Assembly (NCBI RefSeq): GCF_017991995.1
Contig: NZ_JAGOPN010000006.1
Coordinates: 62,001 to 126,000 of the forward strand
Source: Pseudacidovorax sp.
Lineage (GTDB): Bacteria > Pseudomonadota > Gammaproteobacteria > Burkholderiales > Burkholderiaceae_C
Length of the DNA stretch: 64,000 nt
Direction of reading: 5' to 3'
Below are positions 15,718-26,837 of this stretch, one piece after another (position 1 is the first letter of the stretch; each line of letters opens with the position of its first letter). The translations under genes were made by a program, and so were the position numbers. The notes beneath the pieces were generated by a model. That model did no database searches and was not told the origin of the DNA. It saw nothing but the letters and a program-made list of their open reading frames with translations.

Positions 15718-16416
15718 TCAGGGCCGGGTGCCGCCCTGGGCCAGCCTTTCGGCGTAGAGCGCGAGCTCGACGTCGTTCTTGGTGCCGGTCTTTTCGAGCA
15801 CGCGCGCCCGGTAGGTGCTGACGGTGTTGGGTGCCAGGCCCAGGCGCGCACCAATCTCGCTCACGCTGTGCCCCGTCGTGAGCAGGCGGAAGACCTGGTG
15901 CTCGCGGTGCGACAGCGCTTCGGTGGCGGCGCCGCCGCGGCCCACGGCGGCCGCCAGCGCCTCGGCAGTGGCAGCCGTCACGTGGATGCCACCGGCCGCC
16001 GCCTTGCGCACGGCCGCCACCATCTCGTCCGCATCGGCGCTCTTGTTGAGGTAGCCGGCCGCGCCCAGGCGGATGCAGCGCACGGCGTACTGCCGCTCCG
16101 GGTAGGTGGAGATCATCACGACCGGCAGCGTGGGCCAGTCGGCGCGCAGGGCCTGCAGCACGTCCAGCCCGTCGCGGCCGGGCAGCGCGATGTCCAGCAG
16201 CACCAGGTCGATGCCCGCGCGTCCGCCCAGGGCGGCCACCTGCGCCAGCACCTCGGGCCCGGTCACGGCCTCGGCGGCGACCACGATCTCGGGCGCACCG
16301 TTGGCCGGGTCGCCCAGCACCTGGCGCAGGCCTTCGCGCACGATGCGGTGGTCGTCGCCGATCAGCACGCGCACGGCGGCGGGGCGGGAAGCGGTCGTCG
16401 GGGTGTTTGGCGTCAT
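15718..16416 (-). CDS. Response regulator, NarL/FixJ family
   Basis: This 232-residue protein has a receiver domain (about 16-140) with acidic pocket GDDH, phospho-acceptor Asp75 in VLLDIALPG and Lys in LNKSADADE, then a LuxR-type helix-turn-helix (about 165-225: LSHREHQVFRLLTTGHSVSEIGARLGLAPNTVSTYRARVLEK across that span). Its ATG overlaps the stop of the kinase gene by 4 bp, marking a cognate pair. The transporter-cynS genes follow on the same strand after 133 bp, so I infer that this pair controls them. The start at 16416 is set by the ATGA overlap. Confidence 0.94.
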   Translation of the reverse strand: MTPNTPTTASRPAAVRVLIGDDHRIVREGLRQVLGDPANGAPEIVVAAEAVTGPEVLAQVAALGGRAGIDLVLLDIALPGRDGLDVLQALRADWPTLPVVMISTYPERQYAVRCIRLGAAGYLNKSADADEMVAAVRKAAAGGIHVTAATAEALAAAVGRGGAATEALSHREHQVFRLLTTGHSVSEIGARLGLAPNTVSTYRARVLEKTGTKNDVELALYAERLAQGGTRP

Positions 16417-17618
16417 GGCGCCGGCATGCGAAGGTGCAGCGTGGTGCCCTGCCCCACCGTGCTGTGCACGTCCACCGTGCCGCCGAAATGCAGGGCGCGC
16501 TCCCGCATGCCGCGGATGCCGTAGGAGCCCGGCGCGTGGAAGGCCTGCACGGGCGCGCCCGCGCCGTCGTCGCTCACCATCAGGTGCAGGCTGCCACCGA
16601 CGATGCGGATGTCGATGTCGACCCGGCTGGCGCGGGCATGGCGCACGACATTGCTCAGCATCTCCTGGAAGATGCGGAACACCGCCATTGCCGCCGGCTC
16701 GGGCAGCTCGGGCGCGCCATCCACGGCCATGCGCCAGCACAGCGCCAGTTCGGCCGACTGGACGAACTCGTTGGCCTGCCACTCCAGCGCCGCCCACAGG
16801 CCCTGGTGGTCGAGGATGCTGGGCCGCAGGTCGGTGATGATGCGCCCCACGTTGTCCACGGCCCGCTCGATGAGCTGGCTCATGTTGTCGCACTTGGCGC
16901 GCAGCTGCAGGCGCATCGCTTCGGCCTCGGCCGGTTCGCGCGCCTTCTGCTCGCCCAGGCGGCGGTTGACCCAGTCGACGTCCATCTTCATGCCCACCAG
17001 CAGGCTGCCGAGTTCGTCGTGCACCTCGCGCGCGATGCGCGTCCGCTCTTCCTCGCGCACCGAGTCCATCCAGGCCGACAGCGCACGCACCTGGCTGAGC
17101 GCGGCGCTCAGCTCGGCCGTGCGCTCCGCCACGCGTCGCTCCATCTCGTCGCGCGATTCACGCATGGCCTGCGCGGCACGCTTTCGCTCGGTGATGTCGA
17201 CGAAGGTGATGACGGCGCCGCGCACCGTGTCGCCGTCCACGATGGGATAGCTGGAGTATTCGACCGCGAAGCAGCTGCCGTCGCGGCGCCAGAACACCTC
17301 GCTGTCGATGCGGCACGGCAGGCCGCGGCGGAAGGCGTTGAAGATCGGGCAATCGGTGTCGGCATAGACCGAGCCGTCGGGATGCGAATGGTGCGTGAGC
17401 TCGTGCATGTTGCGGCCCAGCACCTCGGCGGCGTCATGGCCCAGCAGCTCGGCCCCGGCCCGGTTGATGAACATGCAGTGCCCGTCCAGGTCGATGCCGA
17501 AGATGCCTTCGCCGGTGGACTCCAGCAGCAGGCCCAGGCGCCGGTGCCGGGGCACGCCATCGCCCAGGTCCATCGGGGAAAGCGCGCCCGCGAAGGCGCC
17601 AGGGTCGTGCACAGCCAT
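16413..17618 (-). CDS. PAS-domain histidine kinase, NarX/HisKA_3 type
   Basis: About 401 residues and apparently cytoplasmic, with no membrane segment. Order: PAS domain (about 20-140: LLLESTGEGIFGIDLDGHCMF at its start) with a PAC end VDITERKRAA; a coiled helix (about 150-190); the HisKA_3 dimerisation box RIAREVHDELGSLLVGMK with His200; and an ATPase domain with IFQEMLSNVVRHARAS (N box) and DDGAGAP (G1 box), SYGIRGMRER (G2). The N-terminus is uncertain: I use ATG 17618; a GTG at 17657 would add 13 residues. The missing sensor helices suggest an internal signal. It overlaps its regulator gene by 4 bp and lies upstream of the cyanate locus. Confidence 0.92.
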   Translation of the reverse strand: MAVHDPGAFAGALSPMDLGDGVPRHRRLGLLLESTGEGIFGIDLDGHCMFINRAGAELLGHDAAEVLGRNMHELTHHSHPDGSVYADTDCPIFNAFRRGLPCRIDSEVFWRRDGSCFAVEYSSYPIVDGDTVRGAVITFVDITERKRAAQAMRESRDEMERRVAERTAELSAALSQVRALSAWMDSVREEERTRIAREVHDELGSLLVGMKMDVDWVNRRLGEQKAREPAEAEAMRLQLRAKCDNMSQLIERAVDNVGRIITDLRPSILDHQGLWAALEWQANEFVQSAELALCWRMAVDGAPELPEPAAMAVFRIFQEMLSNVVRHARASRVDIDIRIVGGSLHLMVSDDGAGAPVQAFHAPGSYGIRGMRERALHFGGTVDVHSTVGQGTTLHLRMPAP

Positions 17619-17667
17619 GCACCATCCGCATGCAACCGCCGTGCCTGCAAGGTGCACGGCGTGCCGC

Positions 17668-18138
17668 TCAGAGGCCGAGCTCTTCCAGCCCCGGATGGTC
17701 GTCGGGCCGGCGCCCCAGCGGCCAGTGGAAGCGGCGGTCGCTTTCGGCGATGGGCAGGTCGTTGATGCTGGCGAATCGCCGCTGCATCAGGCCCTGTTCG
17801 TTGAACTCCCAGTTCTCGTTGCCGTAGCTGCGGAACCAGTGGCCCGAGTCGTCGCGCCATTCGTAGGCGAAGCGCACGGCGATGCGGTTGCCGCCGAAGG
17901 CCCAGAGGCCCTTGATCAGCCGGTAGTCCAGCTCTCGCGCCCACTTGCGCTGCAGGAAGGCGCGCGCGGCCTCGCGGCCGACCGGGAACTCGGTGCGGTT
18001 GCGCCAGACGGTGTCCTCGGTGTAGACCTGGGCCACCCGGTCGGGATCGCGGGAGTTCCAGGCGTCCTCGGCGCCGCGCACCTTCTGGGTGGCGGATTCG
18101 AGCGTAAAGGGCGGCAGGGGTGGGCGGGTGTCGGTCAT
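17668..18138 (-). CDS. NTF2-like protein (DUF1348 family)
   Basis: This 156-residue protein is of the nuclear-transport-factor-2-like fold. The central part [28 protein letters not shown] (about residues 24-51) and [23 protein letters not shown] (about 90-112) match DUF1348, a compact cytoplasmic family with no proven reaction. Such folds usually bind small hydrophobic ligands. It is transcribed away from a TetR gene, with a perfect palindrome in the 70-bp gap, so the TetR protein probably represses it. It is 49 bp upstream of the kinase gene on the same strand; co-transcription is possible. Confidence 0.85.
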   Translation of the reverse strand: MTDTRPPLPPFTLESATQKVRGAEDAWNSRDPDRVAQVYTEDTVWRNRTEFPVGREAARAFLQRKWARELDYRLIKGLWAFGGNRIAVRFAYEWRDDSGHWFRSYGNENWEFNEQGLMQRRFASINDLPIAESDRRFHWPLGRRPDDHPGLEELGL

Positions 18139-18180
18139 CAGAGTCAGGCTCCTGGGGTGGCAAGGGTGGAAAGCGGCCGA

Positions 18181-18200
18181 TGTAGACAGACCTGTCTACA
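18181..18200. promoter_or_regulatory. Perfect palindromic operator between the NTF2-like and TetR genes
   Basis: TGTAGACAG and CTGTCTACA are exact inverted repeats around AC. The right arm runs into TACAAT, a good -10 element for the TetR gene 8 bp before its ATG region, so a bound repressor would block both divergent promoters. The TAGAC/GTCTA core resembles TetR-family boxes such as NemR's. Confidence 0.8.
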
Positions 18201-18208
18201 ATGGCGGC

Positions 18209-18808
18209 ATGCCCTCCCCTGCCCCCCAGGATTCCGAGCTGCCTGCGCGCGACCGCATCCTCTCGACCGCCCACGACCTGTTCTACCGCGACGGCATCCG
18301 CGCCACCGGGGTGGACCGGCTGATTGCCGAGTCGGGCGTGGCCAAGCTCACCTTCTACCGGCACTTTCCGAGCAAGGATGCGCTGGTGCGCGCCTTCCTG
18401 GACCTCCGGCATGCGCGCTGGATGGCCTGGTTCATCGACGCGCTGGGCCGACATGGCGCCGGCGAGGCCGCGCACGGCAGCGCACACCTCCTGCTGCTCG
18501 CCGACGTCCTGGACGAATGGTGCGCGCAGCCGGACTTCCGCGGCTGCGCCTTCATCAACACCGTGGTCGAGCTGGCGCCAGCCCTGCCCGAGGCCGTGGC
18601 AGTGGCGCAGGTGCACAAGGCCGAGATGACGCAGGTGATCGCGCAACTGCTGCCGGAAGGGCCGCTGCAGGGCCTGCTGGCCGATGCCGCGGCCCTGGCC
18701 TTCGACGGCGCCATCGTGCGGGCACAGATGGCCACCGACGAGGGCGGACGGCAGGCGGCCGTCGCGACGCTGCGCGCCGTGCTGTCCGCACTGGTCGCGC
18801 GGCGCTGA
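18209..18808 (+). CDS. TetR/AcrR family transcriptional regulator
   Basis: This 199-residue repressor has an N-terminal helix-turn-helix (about 13-60: RDRILSTAHDLFYRDGIRATG then GVAKLTFYRHFPSKDALV) and a helical ligand-binding domain with CAFINTVVEL (about 112-121), common in a subgroup of TetR proteins next to NTF2-like genes. ATG 18209 is selected because translation upstream would run through the palindromic operator. It is divergent from the NTF2-like gene, implying autorepression and control of that neighbour. Its stop is 6 bp from the convergent panE-like stop. Inducer unknown. Confidence 0.93.
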   Translation: MPSPAPQDSELPARDRILSTAHDLFYRDGIRATGVDRLIAESGVAKLTFYRHFPSKDALVRAFLDLRHARWMAWFIDALGRHGAGEAAHGSAHLLLLADVLDEWCAQPDFRGCAFINTVVELAPALPEAVAVAQVHKAEMTQVIAQLLPEGPLQGLLADAAALAFDGAIVRAQMATDEGGRQAAVATLRAVLSALVARR

Positions 18809-18814
18809 GCGCCC

Positions 18815-19852
18815 TCAGAGCCCCAGCGCCTGCCGCAGTTCGGCTGAACCCAGGCGCGGCGGCGGCGCGGGCCAGCCGCCATCCATCAACGCGACCATGC
18901 GCGCGTTGCGCGGCGCATCCAGGCCGTGGCCGCGGGCCAATCGGACCACGGCGCCGCACAGCGCATCGACCTCGGTGCGACGGCCCAGCGCCACGTCGTC
19001 GGCCATGCTGGAGCGCGCCTTGGCATCGACCTTGAGCATGGGCGCCGCCACGCGGCGGAAGAGCCAGTCCGGCAGGCGCAGCAGCCCGGGCAACCGGCCG
19101 GGCTGCACAGCGGTCATCTGTGCGGGTTCGATGCCCGCGGCACGCAGCACCGCCAACGCTTCGTCGATCAGCGCGGCGAAGCAGCGGCGGTAGCCGCGGT
19201 CCAGCAGTTCGTCACGCAGCGGCATGCCCGACAGCGCGTTGACGGGGTTGTTGAGGTTGAGCAGCAGCTTGCCCCACTGCACGCCGGCCATGTCGGCATG
19301 CAGGTCCAGCGGCAGGCCGGCGGCCTCGAACACCGGCAGCCAGGGCCGCAGCGCCGCATCGTCCTGTGCTGCCAGCCTGCCGGGCGTGCCGCGGTGGTAG
19401 GCACCAGGCGCGAGCTCAGCGATGTTGTAGGGCACCATGCCCGGCAGGGCGCGCAGCGCAGGCGCGGCCGCCTGCACCACGCGGTCGTTGCCGATGCCGT
19501 TCTGAAGCGAGAGCACGGGCGTGCCGGCCGGCAGGCTCGCGGCCAGTTCGGCCGCCGCCTGTGCCGTGGCGCCGCCCTTGACCGTGAGCAGCACCAGGGC
19601 CGGCCGCGAACCGGCCGGAACGGCCTGCGCCAGGCCCAACTGGGGCGCGCCAACGGTGCGGCGCGCGCCATCGCGGTCGGTCAGCGTGAGCCCCTTGGCC
19701 GCCAGCGCCTCCACCACGCGCGACCGCCCCACGAAGGTCACCGGCACGCCTGCGGCAGCCAGGCAGCCACCGACGTAACAGCCAACGGCGCCCGCCCCCA
19801 TGACCAGCACCTCGCCCGGTACGGACGGCTCGGAAGCGACCGGCACGTTCAT
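18815..19852 (-). CDS. panE: 2-dehydropantoate 2-reductase (ketopantoate reductase family)
   Basis: This 345-residue protein is of the ApbA/PanE family, reducing 2-dehydropantoate to pantoate with NADPH in pantothenate synthesis. The N-terminal dinucleotide site is VLVMGAGAVGCYVGG (about residues 14-28); the central linker is VLLTVKGGATAQAAAEL with the family Lys; and the C-terminal helical domain has GVQWGKLLLNLNNPVNALSG, holding the conserved Lys and Asn residues. Longer than E. coli PanE (303) by a C-terminal tail. It starts 29 bp after the alaS stop and is probably co-transcribed. Paralogues of this family are common, so the pathway role is likely but not certain. Confidence 0.85.
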   Translation of the reverse strand: MNVPVASEPSVPGEVLVMGAGAVGCYVGGCLAAAGVPVTFVGRSRVVEALAAKGLTLTDRDGARRTVGAPQLGLAQAVPAGSRPALVLLTVKGGATAQAAAELAASLPAGTPVLSLQNGIGNDRVVQAAAPALRALPGMVPYNIAELAPGAYHRGTPGRLAAQDDAALRPWLPVFEAAGLPLDLHADMAGVQWGKLLLNLNNPVNALSGMPLRDELLDRGYRRCFAALIDEALAVLRAAGIEPAQMTAVQPGRLPGLLRLPDWLFRRVAAPMLKVDAKARSSMADDVALGRRTEVDALCGAVVRLARGHGLDAPRNARMVALMDGGWPAPPPRLGSAELRQALGL

Positions 19853-19881
19853 CTGTATGGAACGAGCAATGCGGCGGCTGA

Positions 19882-22506
<2,625 letters not shown>

Positions 22507-22605
22507 GTGGTGTGGTCGCTCTGTACCGCGGTGCGCCGCGGCTTGGGGGCGCCTGATGCAGGCCCCGATGGCCGGCCCAAGTGCCTGATTTCGCAGAACA
22601 TTCGA

Positions 22606-23151
22606 TTATAGGTTTGGGGGGGTGGCCGACCCGCCCCGCAAGGGATAGCGCGCCAGCACCTCGTGGTGTACCGGATGCGGTGGCAGCCAGGAGCGCACGA
22701 GCAGGAATTCGTCCACCGCCCAGTCGATGACATCGCCCTGGGGCGCGGCGGCCTCCCAGGCGCGGCGCGCCAGCGTGACGTGGGGTGTCCAGGGCGGCGG
22801 CGGGGGTGCCCAGGGGCGCAGCACCTGCGCGATGCGGGCATGCAGATCCACCAAGGCGGGATTCGCCTCGGCCAGCAGCACGGCGACGCCGTTGTGCGTC
22901 CAGACGCGGGCCCCACCGAGATGCAGGTGCAGGTGCGAGCCGTCCACGCCGGCCAGCGCCTGCCGGATGCCCGGGATCGCCGTATCCGGCTGCGGACCGA
23001 GCACCGCCATCGTCAGGTGCAGCCGGTGCGCCTTCGGCCGCTTGGCTGGCTTGGGCCAGTACCACCGCGCCCGGTGGCCGTCCAGCGCCTTCTGGACCGC
23101 CGGGCCGGGCATGAGGAAGACGTAGAGGACGGGCGGACGGAGGTCGGTCAT
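22606..23151 (-). CDS. thpR: RNA 2',3'-cyclic phosphodiesterase / 2'-5' RNA ligase family
   Basis: This 181-residue protein is of the 2H phosphoesterase fold. The two HxT catalytic motifs are visible as HLT in AHRLHLTMAVLG (about residues 41-52) and HVT in WTPHVTLARRA (about 120-130). Members hydrolyse 2',3'-cyclic ends of RNA and can join tRNA halves in vitro; the in vivo role is unclear. The central loop is Pro-rich (APPPPPW). It lies 99 bp upstream of alaS on the same strand. Confidence 0.88.
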   Translation of the reverse strand: MTDLRPPVLYVFLMPGPAVQKALDGHRARWYWPKPAKRPKAHRLHLTMAVLGPQPDTAIPGIRQALAGVDGSHLHLHLGGARVWTHNGVAVLLAEANPALVDLHARIAQVLRPWAPPPPPWTPHVTLARRAWEAAAPQGDVIDWAVDEFLLVRSWLPPHPVHHEVLARYPLRGGSATPPNL

Positions 23152-23377
23152 TGGACGAATGTGGGCCTTGCCCGCGGAACGGATCTCCCGGCGAAAGCCG
23201 GTCGGAGGCTCAGGGCGCCGGCGGTCATCATGCGGTCAGCTGAATGGCATGCGAATTGGGGCATCATCCAGCACGGCTCGGACGGTTCGTGACGATTTCC
23301 TACTGAATGGAAACAGTAAAAGCCCTAGTGTGTCGGCTTGCCGGCACGGCATCCGCCGAAGCCCGCAAGGAGAACCC

Positions 23378-24202
23378 ATGCTGGATGTGCACACCAAACC
23401 GCACTGGACCCTGGACGACCTCGACTTCTCGCGCATTGACATCGACAAGGCGCGCGGCGACGACACCCTCTTCTACCTGGCCTGCTCCGCCTCCTTCATC
23501 GAGAGCGGCTCCGACCTCTACACCCGCAACCTGATCGACTATTTCGAGGGCGACGACGAGGTGGCCGGCTGGCTGCGCAGCCAGTGGGAGCCCGAAGAGC
23601 TGCAGCACGGCAGTGCGCTGCGCGCCTATGTCGAGCACGTGTGGCCGGACTTCGACTGGCAGCCTGCCTACGACGCCTTCCTGGCCGAATACGCCACCTA
23701 CTGCAAAGTGGAGCTGCTGGCCCCCACGCGCGGCCTGGAGATGTCGGCCCGCTGCGTGGTCGAGACCGGCACCGCCACCTACTACAAGGCGCTGGCGCGC
23801 TTCACGCGCGAGCCGGTCTTCCACGACTTGGCCACGCGCATCGCGGCCGACGAGGTCAACCACTACAAGCACTTCTACCGCTACTACCGGCGCTACCGGG
23901 CGCAGGAACGGCTGGGCCGCATGCGCGTGTTCGGCACCGTGGCCCGCCGCACGCTGGAGCTCAAGAGCGAGGATGCCGACTGCGCCATCCGCCACATCGC
24001 ACCCGCCCGCGCGCCGGCCCAGGGCCATGATCCGCAGTACCTGCGCAAGGTCAGCCAGGACCTGAACCGCGTGATCCGCACGAATCTCGAAGTCGGCCCC
24101 ACCCTCAAGATGCTGATGCGTCCGCTGGAGCTGCCACCCCGCGTGCAGGCGGCCATGCAGGTGCCGGTGGCCCAGTTCATGCAGAAGGTCTTCCTGCGCT
24201 GA
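23378..24202 (+). CDS. Ferritin-like diiron protein of unknown function
   Basis: This 274-residue, mostly helical protein starts at the ATG at 23378, which has AAGGAG about 7 nt upstream; the open frame starts further left without support. Four iron-ligand motifs are spaced as in ferritin-like diiron proteins: Glu in SFIESGSDLY (about 38-47), EExxH in EPEELQHGSA (about 71-80), Glu in VVETGTATYY (about 128-137), and DExxxH-like DEVNHYKHFYRYY (about 160-172). This matches acyl-ACP-desaturase-like or related redox ferritins found next to nth in Burkholderiales, but no reaction is assigned. It is followed by nth after 44 bp. Confidence 0.8.
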   Translation: MLDVHTKPHWTLDDLDFSRIDIDKARGDDTLFYLACSASFIESGSDLYTRNLIDYFEGDDEVAGWLRSQWEPEELQHGSALRAYVEHVWPDFDWQPAYDAFLAEYATYCKVELLAPTRGLEMSARCVVETGTATYYKALARFTREPVFHDLATRIAADEVNHYKHFYRYYRRYRAQERLGRMRVFGTVARRTLELKSEDADCAIRHIAPARAPAQGHDPQYLRKVSQDLNRVIRTNLEVGPTLKMLMRPLELPPRVQAAMQVPVAQFMQKVFLR

Positions 24203-24246
24203 CCCTGCGCCCGAGCCGCGGGGCGGCGCCCCATAATCGCCGCCCC

Positions 24247-24894
24247 ATGAAAGTCGCCGACATCGGTCCCTTCTTCGCCACGCTCCAGGCCGCCAACCCG
24301 GCGCCCGCCACCGAGCTGGAATACACCACCCCCTTCGAGCTGCTGGCCGCCGTGCTGCTGTCGGCCCAGGCCACCGACGTCGGCGTCAACAAGGCCACGC
24401 GCAAGCTCTATCCCGTGGCCAACACGCCGCAGGCCATCCTGGACCTGGGCCTCGAAGGCCTGGAGGGCTACATCAAGACCATCGGCCTGTACCGCAGCAA
24501 GGCCCGCCACCTGATGGAGACCTGCCGCATGCTGGTGGAGCAGCACGGCGGCGAGGTGCCGCGCAGCCGCGAGGCGCTGGAGGCCCTGCCCGGCGTGGGC
24601 CGCAAGACGGCCAACGTGGTGCTCAACGTGGCCTTCGGCGAACCCACCATCGCGGTGGACACGCACATCTTCCGCGTCAGCAACCGCACCGGCCTGGCGC
24701 CGGGCAAGACGCCGCTGGCGGTGGAACTCAAGCTGGGCAAGCGCGTGCCGGTCGAATACCGCCTGCATGCCCACCACTGGCTGATCCTGCACGGCCGCTA
24801 CGTCTGCGTGGCGCGCAAGCCGCGCTGCTGGGAATGCGCTGTGGCGGCCTACTGCGACTTCAAGCCGAAGACGCCGGCACCCGCCACGAAGTAG
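24247..24894 (+). CDS. nth: Endonuclease III (DNA glycosylase/AP lyase)
   Basis: This 215-residue base-excision repair enzyme removes oxidised pyrimidines and cleaves abasic sites. The helix-hairpin-helix LPGVGRKTANVVL (about 117-129) contains the catalytic Lys (GRKTA). The catalytic Asp is in AVDTHIFRV (about 137-145). The 4Fe-4S cluster Cys set C-x6-C-x2-C-x5-C is intact in CVARKPRCWECAVAAYC. The length equals the family norm of about 211. It is 44 bp downstream of the ferritin-like gene. Confidence 0.97.
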   Translation: MKVADIGPFFATLQAANPAPATELEYTTPFELLAAVLLSAQATDVGVNKATRKLYPVANTPQAILDLGLEGLEGYIKTIGLYRSKARHLMETCRMLVEQHGGEVPRSREALEALPGVGRKTANVVLNVAFGEPTIAVDTHIFRVSNRTGLAPGKTPLAVELKLGKRVPVEYRLHAHHWLILHGRYVCVARKPRCWECAVAAYCDFKPKTPAPATK

Positions 24895-24966
24895 CCCGGG
24901 CGCCTTTCTCAACCAGCTGATCCACACAGCCACGTCCACCCGCCCTTTCACCCGACGACCGCCGCC

Positions 24967-25722
24967 ATGACCCGCCACATCGTCCTCATCCACGGCGCCT
25001 GGCAAGGCGCCTGGGCCTTCGACGCCTGGCTGCCGCTGCTGCGCGAACGCGGCTGGCAGCCGCATGCAGTGGACCTGCCGGGCAACGGCTGGCCGCCGCT
25101 TGGCGATGCGCCCGCCAGCCTCGACACCTACACCGCCCATGTGGCGGGCGTGATCGACGCCCTGGGCGAGCCGGCCGTGGTGCTGGGCCACAGTGGTGGC
25201 GGCATCACCGCCTCGCAGGTGGCCGAGGTGCTGCCCCAGCGCGTGGCCGCCCTGGTCTACCTGGCCGGGATGATGTTGCCTTCCGGCATGGGCTTCGGGG
25301 AACTGGTGCGGCAGGTGCAGGCCGAACAGCCCGGCCGCGACTTCTCGGGCATCGGGCCCTGGCTGCGATGGAACGCCGACCGCAGCGCCAGCCGCGTGGC
25401 CGCCGAAGGCGCGCTGCGCTGCTTCGTCCACGACTGCGAGCCCGCTGCCGCCGCACAGGCCGCGGCGCTGCTGCGTCCGCAGCCCGAAAGCGGACGCGCC
25501 ATGCTCAACCGGCTGAGCGCCGACCGCTTCGGCCGCGTGCCGCGCTTCTATGTGGAATGCCTGGACGACCAGTCCGTCTATCACCCGCTGCAGGCGCGCA
25601 TGCAGCAGCTCAGCCCCGGTGCCCGCCGCCTCACCCTGCCCTGCGGCCATGTGCCGCAGCTGGCCGCCCCGCAGGCCCTGACCGACCTGCTGATCCCCGA
25701 ACTCGAAGCCCTGCTGCCATGA
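24967..25722 (+). CDS. Alpha/beta hydrolase
   Basis: This 251-residue serine hydrolase shows the oxyanion strand HIVLIHGAWQGAWAFDAW (about residues 4-21), the nucleophile elbow GHSGGGI (Ser about 79) and the catalytic His in LPCGHVPQLAAP (about 226-237); an acid is plausible in ECLDDQSVYHP. The HGAWQGAWAF start is typical of the esterase/hydroxynitrile-lyase-like subgroup. Substrate is unknown. Its stop overlaps the start of the deaminase gene (ATGA), so the two are translationally coupled. ATG 24967 has weak but acceptable spacing from a GA-rich stretch. Confidence 0.9.
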   Translation: MTRHIVLIHGAWQGAWAFDAWLPLLRERGWQPHAVDLPGNGWPPLGDAPASLDTYTAHVAGVIDALGEPAVVLGHSGGGITASQVAEVLPQRVAALVYLAGMMLPSGMGFGELVRQVQAEQPGRDFSGIGPWLRWNADRSASRVAAEGALRCFVHDCEPAAAAQAAALLRPQPESGRAMLNRLSADRFGRVPRFYVECLDDQSVYHPLQARMQQLSPGARRLTLPCGHVPQLAAPQALTDLLIPELEALLP

Positions 25723-26240
25723 CCGACACCACGCCGACGACCTATCCGCCTCAGGGCCTCGCGCCCACGCACGAACAGATCCTGCGCCACCTGCGCCGCT
25801 CCAACGACGTCGCGCGCCGCGCCATGGCGCTGGGCCACCATCCCTTCGGCGCGATCCTGGTCGGCCCGGACCAGGAGACGGTGCTGCTGGAGCAATGCAA
25901 CATCGACACGGTCAACCATGCCGAGTCGACGCTGGCGCGCGTGGCGGCCACCAACTTCACGCCGGAGTTCCTGTGGAGCTGCACGCTCTACACCGCCGTG
26001 GAACCCTGCTGCATGTGCGCCGGTACCGCCTATTGGGCCAACATCGGCCGCCTGGTGTTCGGCATGACCGAGCACCAGCTGCTCGAGGCCACGGGCGACC
26101 ATGCCGAGAACCCGACGATGAGCGTGCCTTCGCGCTATGTCTTCGACCATTGCCAGAAGCCGGTCGAGCTGATCGGGCCGGTGCCGGAGATCGCGGACGA
26201 GACGGTGGCGATGCAAAAGGCGTTCTGGGCGAAGCGCTGA
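25719..26240 (+). CDS. Nucleoside/guanine deaminase-like (cytidine deaminase fold)
   Basis: This 173-residue zinc deaminase has the HAE motif in NHAESTLARVAATN (about residues 66-79), with the Glu as proton carrier, and the Cys pair in TAVEPCCMCAGTAYW (about 93-107). Shape and length fit the guanine/cytosine deaminase and TadA-like group; ending NPTMSVPSRYVFDH resembles guanine-deaminase-type proteins. TadA function for tRNA is less likely. ATG 25719 overlaps the hydrolase stop. Its stop is 9 bp from the convergent cobC-type stop. Confidence 0.88.
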   Translation: MTDTTPTTYPPQGLAPTHEQILRHLRRSNDVARRAMALGHHPFGAILVGPDQETVLLEQCNIDTVNHAESTLARVAATNFTPEFLWSCTLYTAVEPCCMCAGTAYWANIGRLVFGMTEHQLLEATGDHAENPTMSVPSRYVFDHCQKPVELIGPVPEIADETVAMQKAFWAKR

Positions 26241-26249
26241 CTGAAAGGC

Positions 26250-26837
26250 TCAAGGCGCTGCCAACGGCGAGCATCGGCCGAACTCCACCGGCGTGGACGG
26301 CCAGTCCGCGGCAATGGCGATGCGCCGCCGGCCCTGGCTCAGCAGCTCGACAGCGCGGATCACGCCGGCATGGGTGATCCAGAGTTCTGGCCGGCGCGCC
26401 TGATGCCATTCGTCCCAGGCGCCGCCGATGCGGTCCAGGAAGCGGTGCACGCTCTCGCCATGCAGCCCGGGTGGCGTCTCGCCGAAGTCCCCGGTCCACG
26501 TCTCCATGGCGTCACGGCCGATGTCCGACCACAGACGGCCCTCCCAGGCGCCGAAGTCCATCTCGGCCAGGCGTGGGTCGGTGCTCGGCATCAGGTCCGG
26601 ACGCAGCGCATGGAGCGCAAGCGCCAGGTCCTGGCAGCGACGGGCGGGCGAGCAGCGCAATGCCATACCCTGCGGCAGCAGCCGCGCCGCCTGCGCCGCG
26701 GCCTCCTGCGTGGCCACCGGGTCGGCCTCGACCTCGGTGATGCCGTAGCACAGCCCCGGCGCCACCAGCACGCGCGCATGCCGCATCAGCCACAGCGCGG
26801 GCAGCGCGCCCTCCGCACGGTTCACCACGGCCGCCAT
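26250..26837 (-). CDS. cobC: Histidine phosphatase, alpha-ribazole phosphatase-like
   Basis: This 195-residue phosphoglycerate-mutase-like phosphatase has the phosphorylated His in ALWLMRHARVLVAPGLCYG (about residues 12-30; RHARV replaces the commoner RHG), an acid in DFGAWEGRLW (about 93-102), and the second His in LWITHAGVIRAVE. Its N-terminus overlaps the end of cobS by 16 bp, and the surrounding genes are cobQ-cobT-cobS, so it probably dephosphorylates alpha-ribazole-5'-phosphate or adenosylcobalamin-5'-phosphate. The start is ATG 26837. Confidence 0.85.
   Translation of the reverse strand: MAAVVNRAEGALPALWLMRHARVLVAPGLCYGITEVEADPVATQEAAAQAARLLPQGMALRCSPARRCQDLALALHALRPDLMPSTDPRLAEMDFGAWEGRLWSDIGRDAMETWTGDFGETPPGLHGESVHRFLDRIGGAWDEWHQARRPELWITHAGVIRAVELLSQGRRRIAIAADWPSTPVEFGRCSPLAAP

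Noticed and set aside
23301-23318. TACTG-N8-CAGTA inverted repeat upstream of the ferritin-like gene
   Set aside because: Arms of only five bases are expected by chance in a gap of this size.
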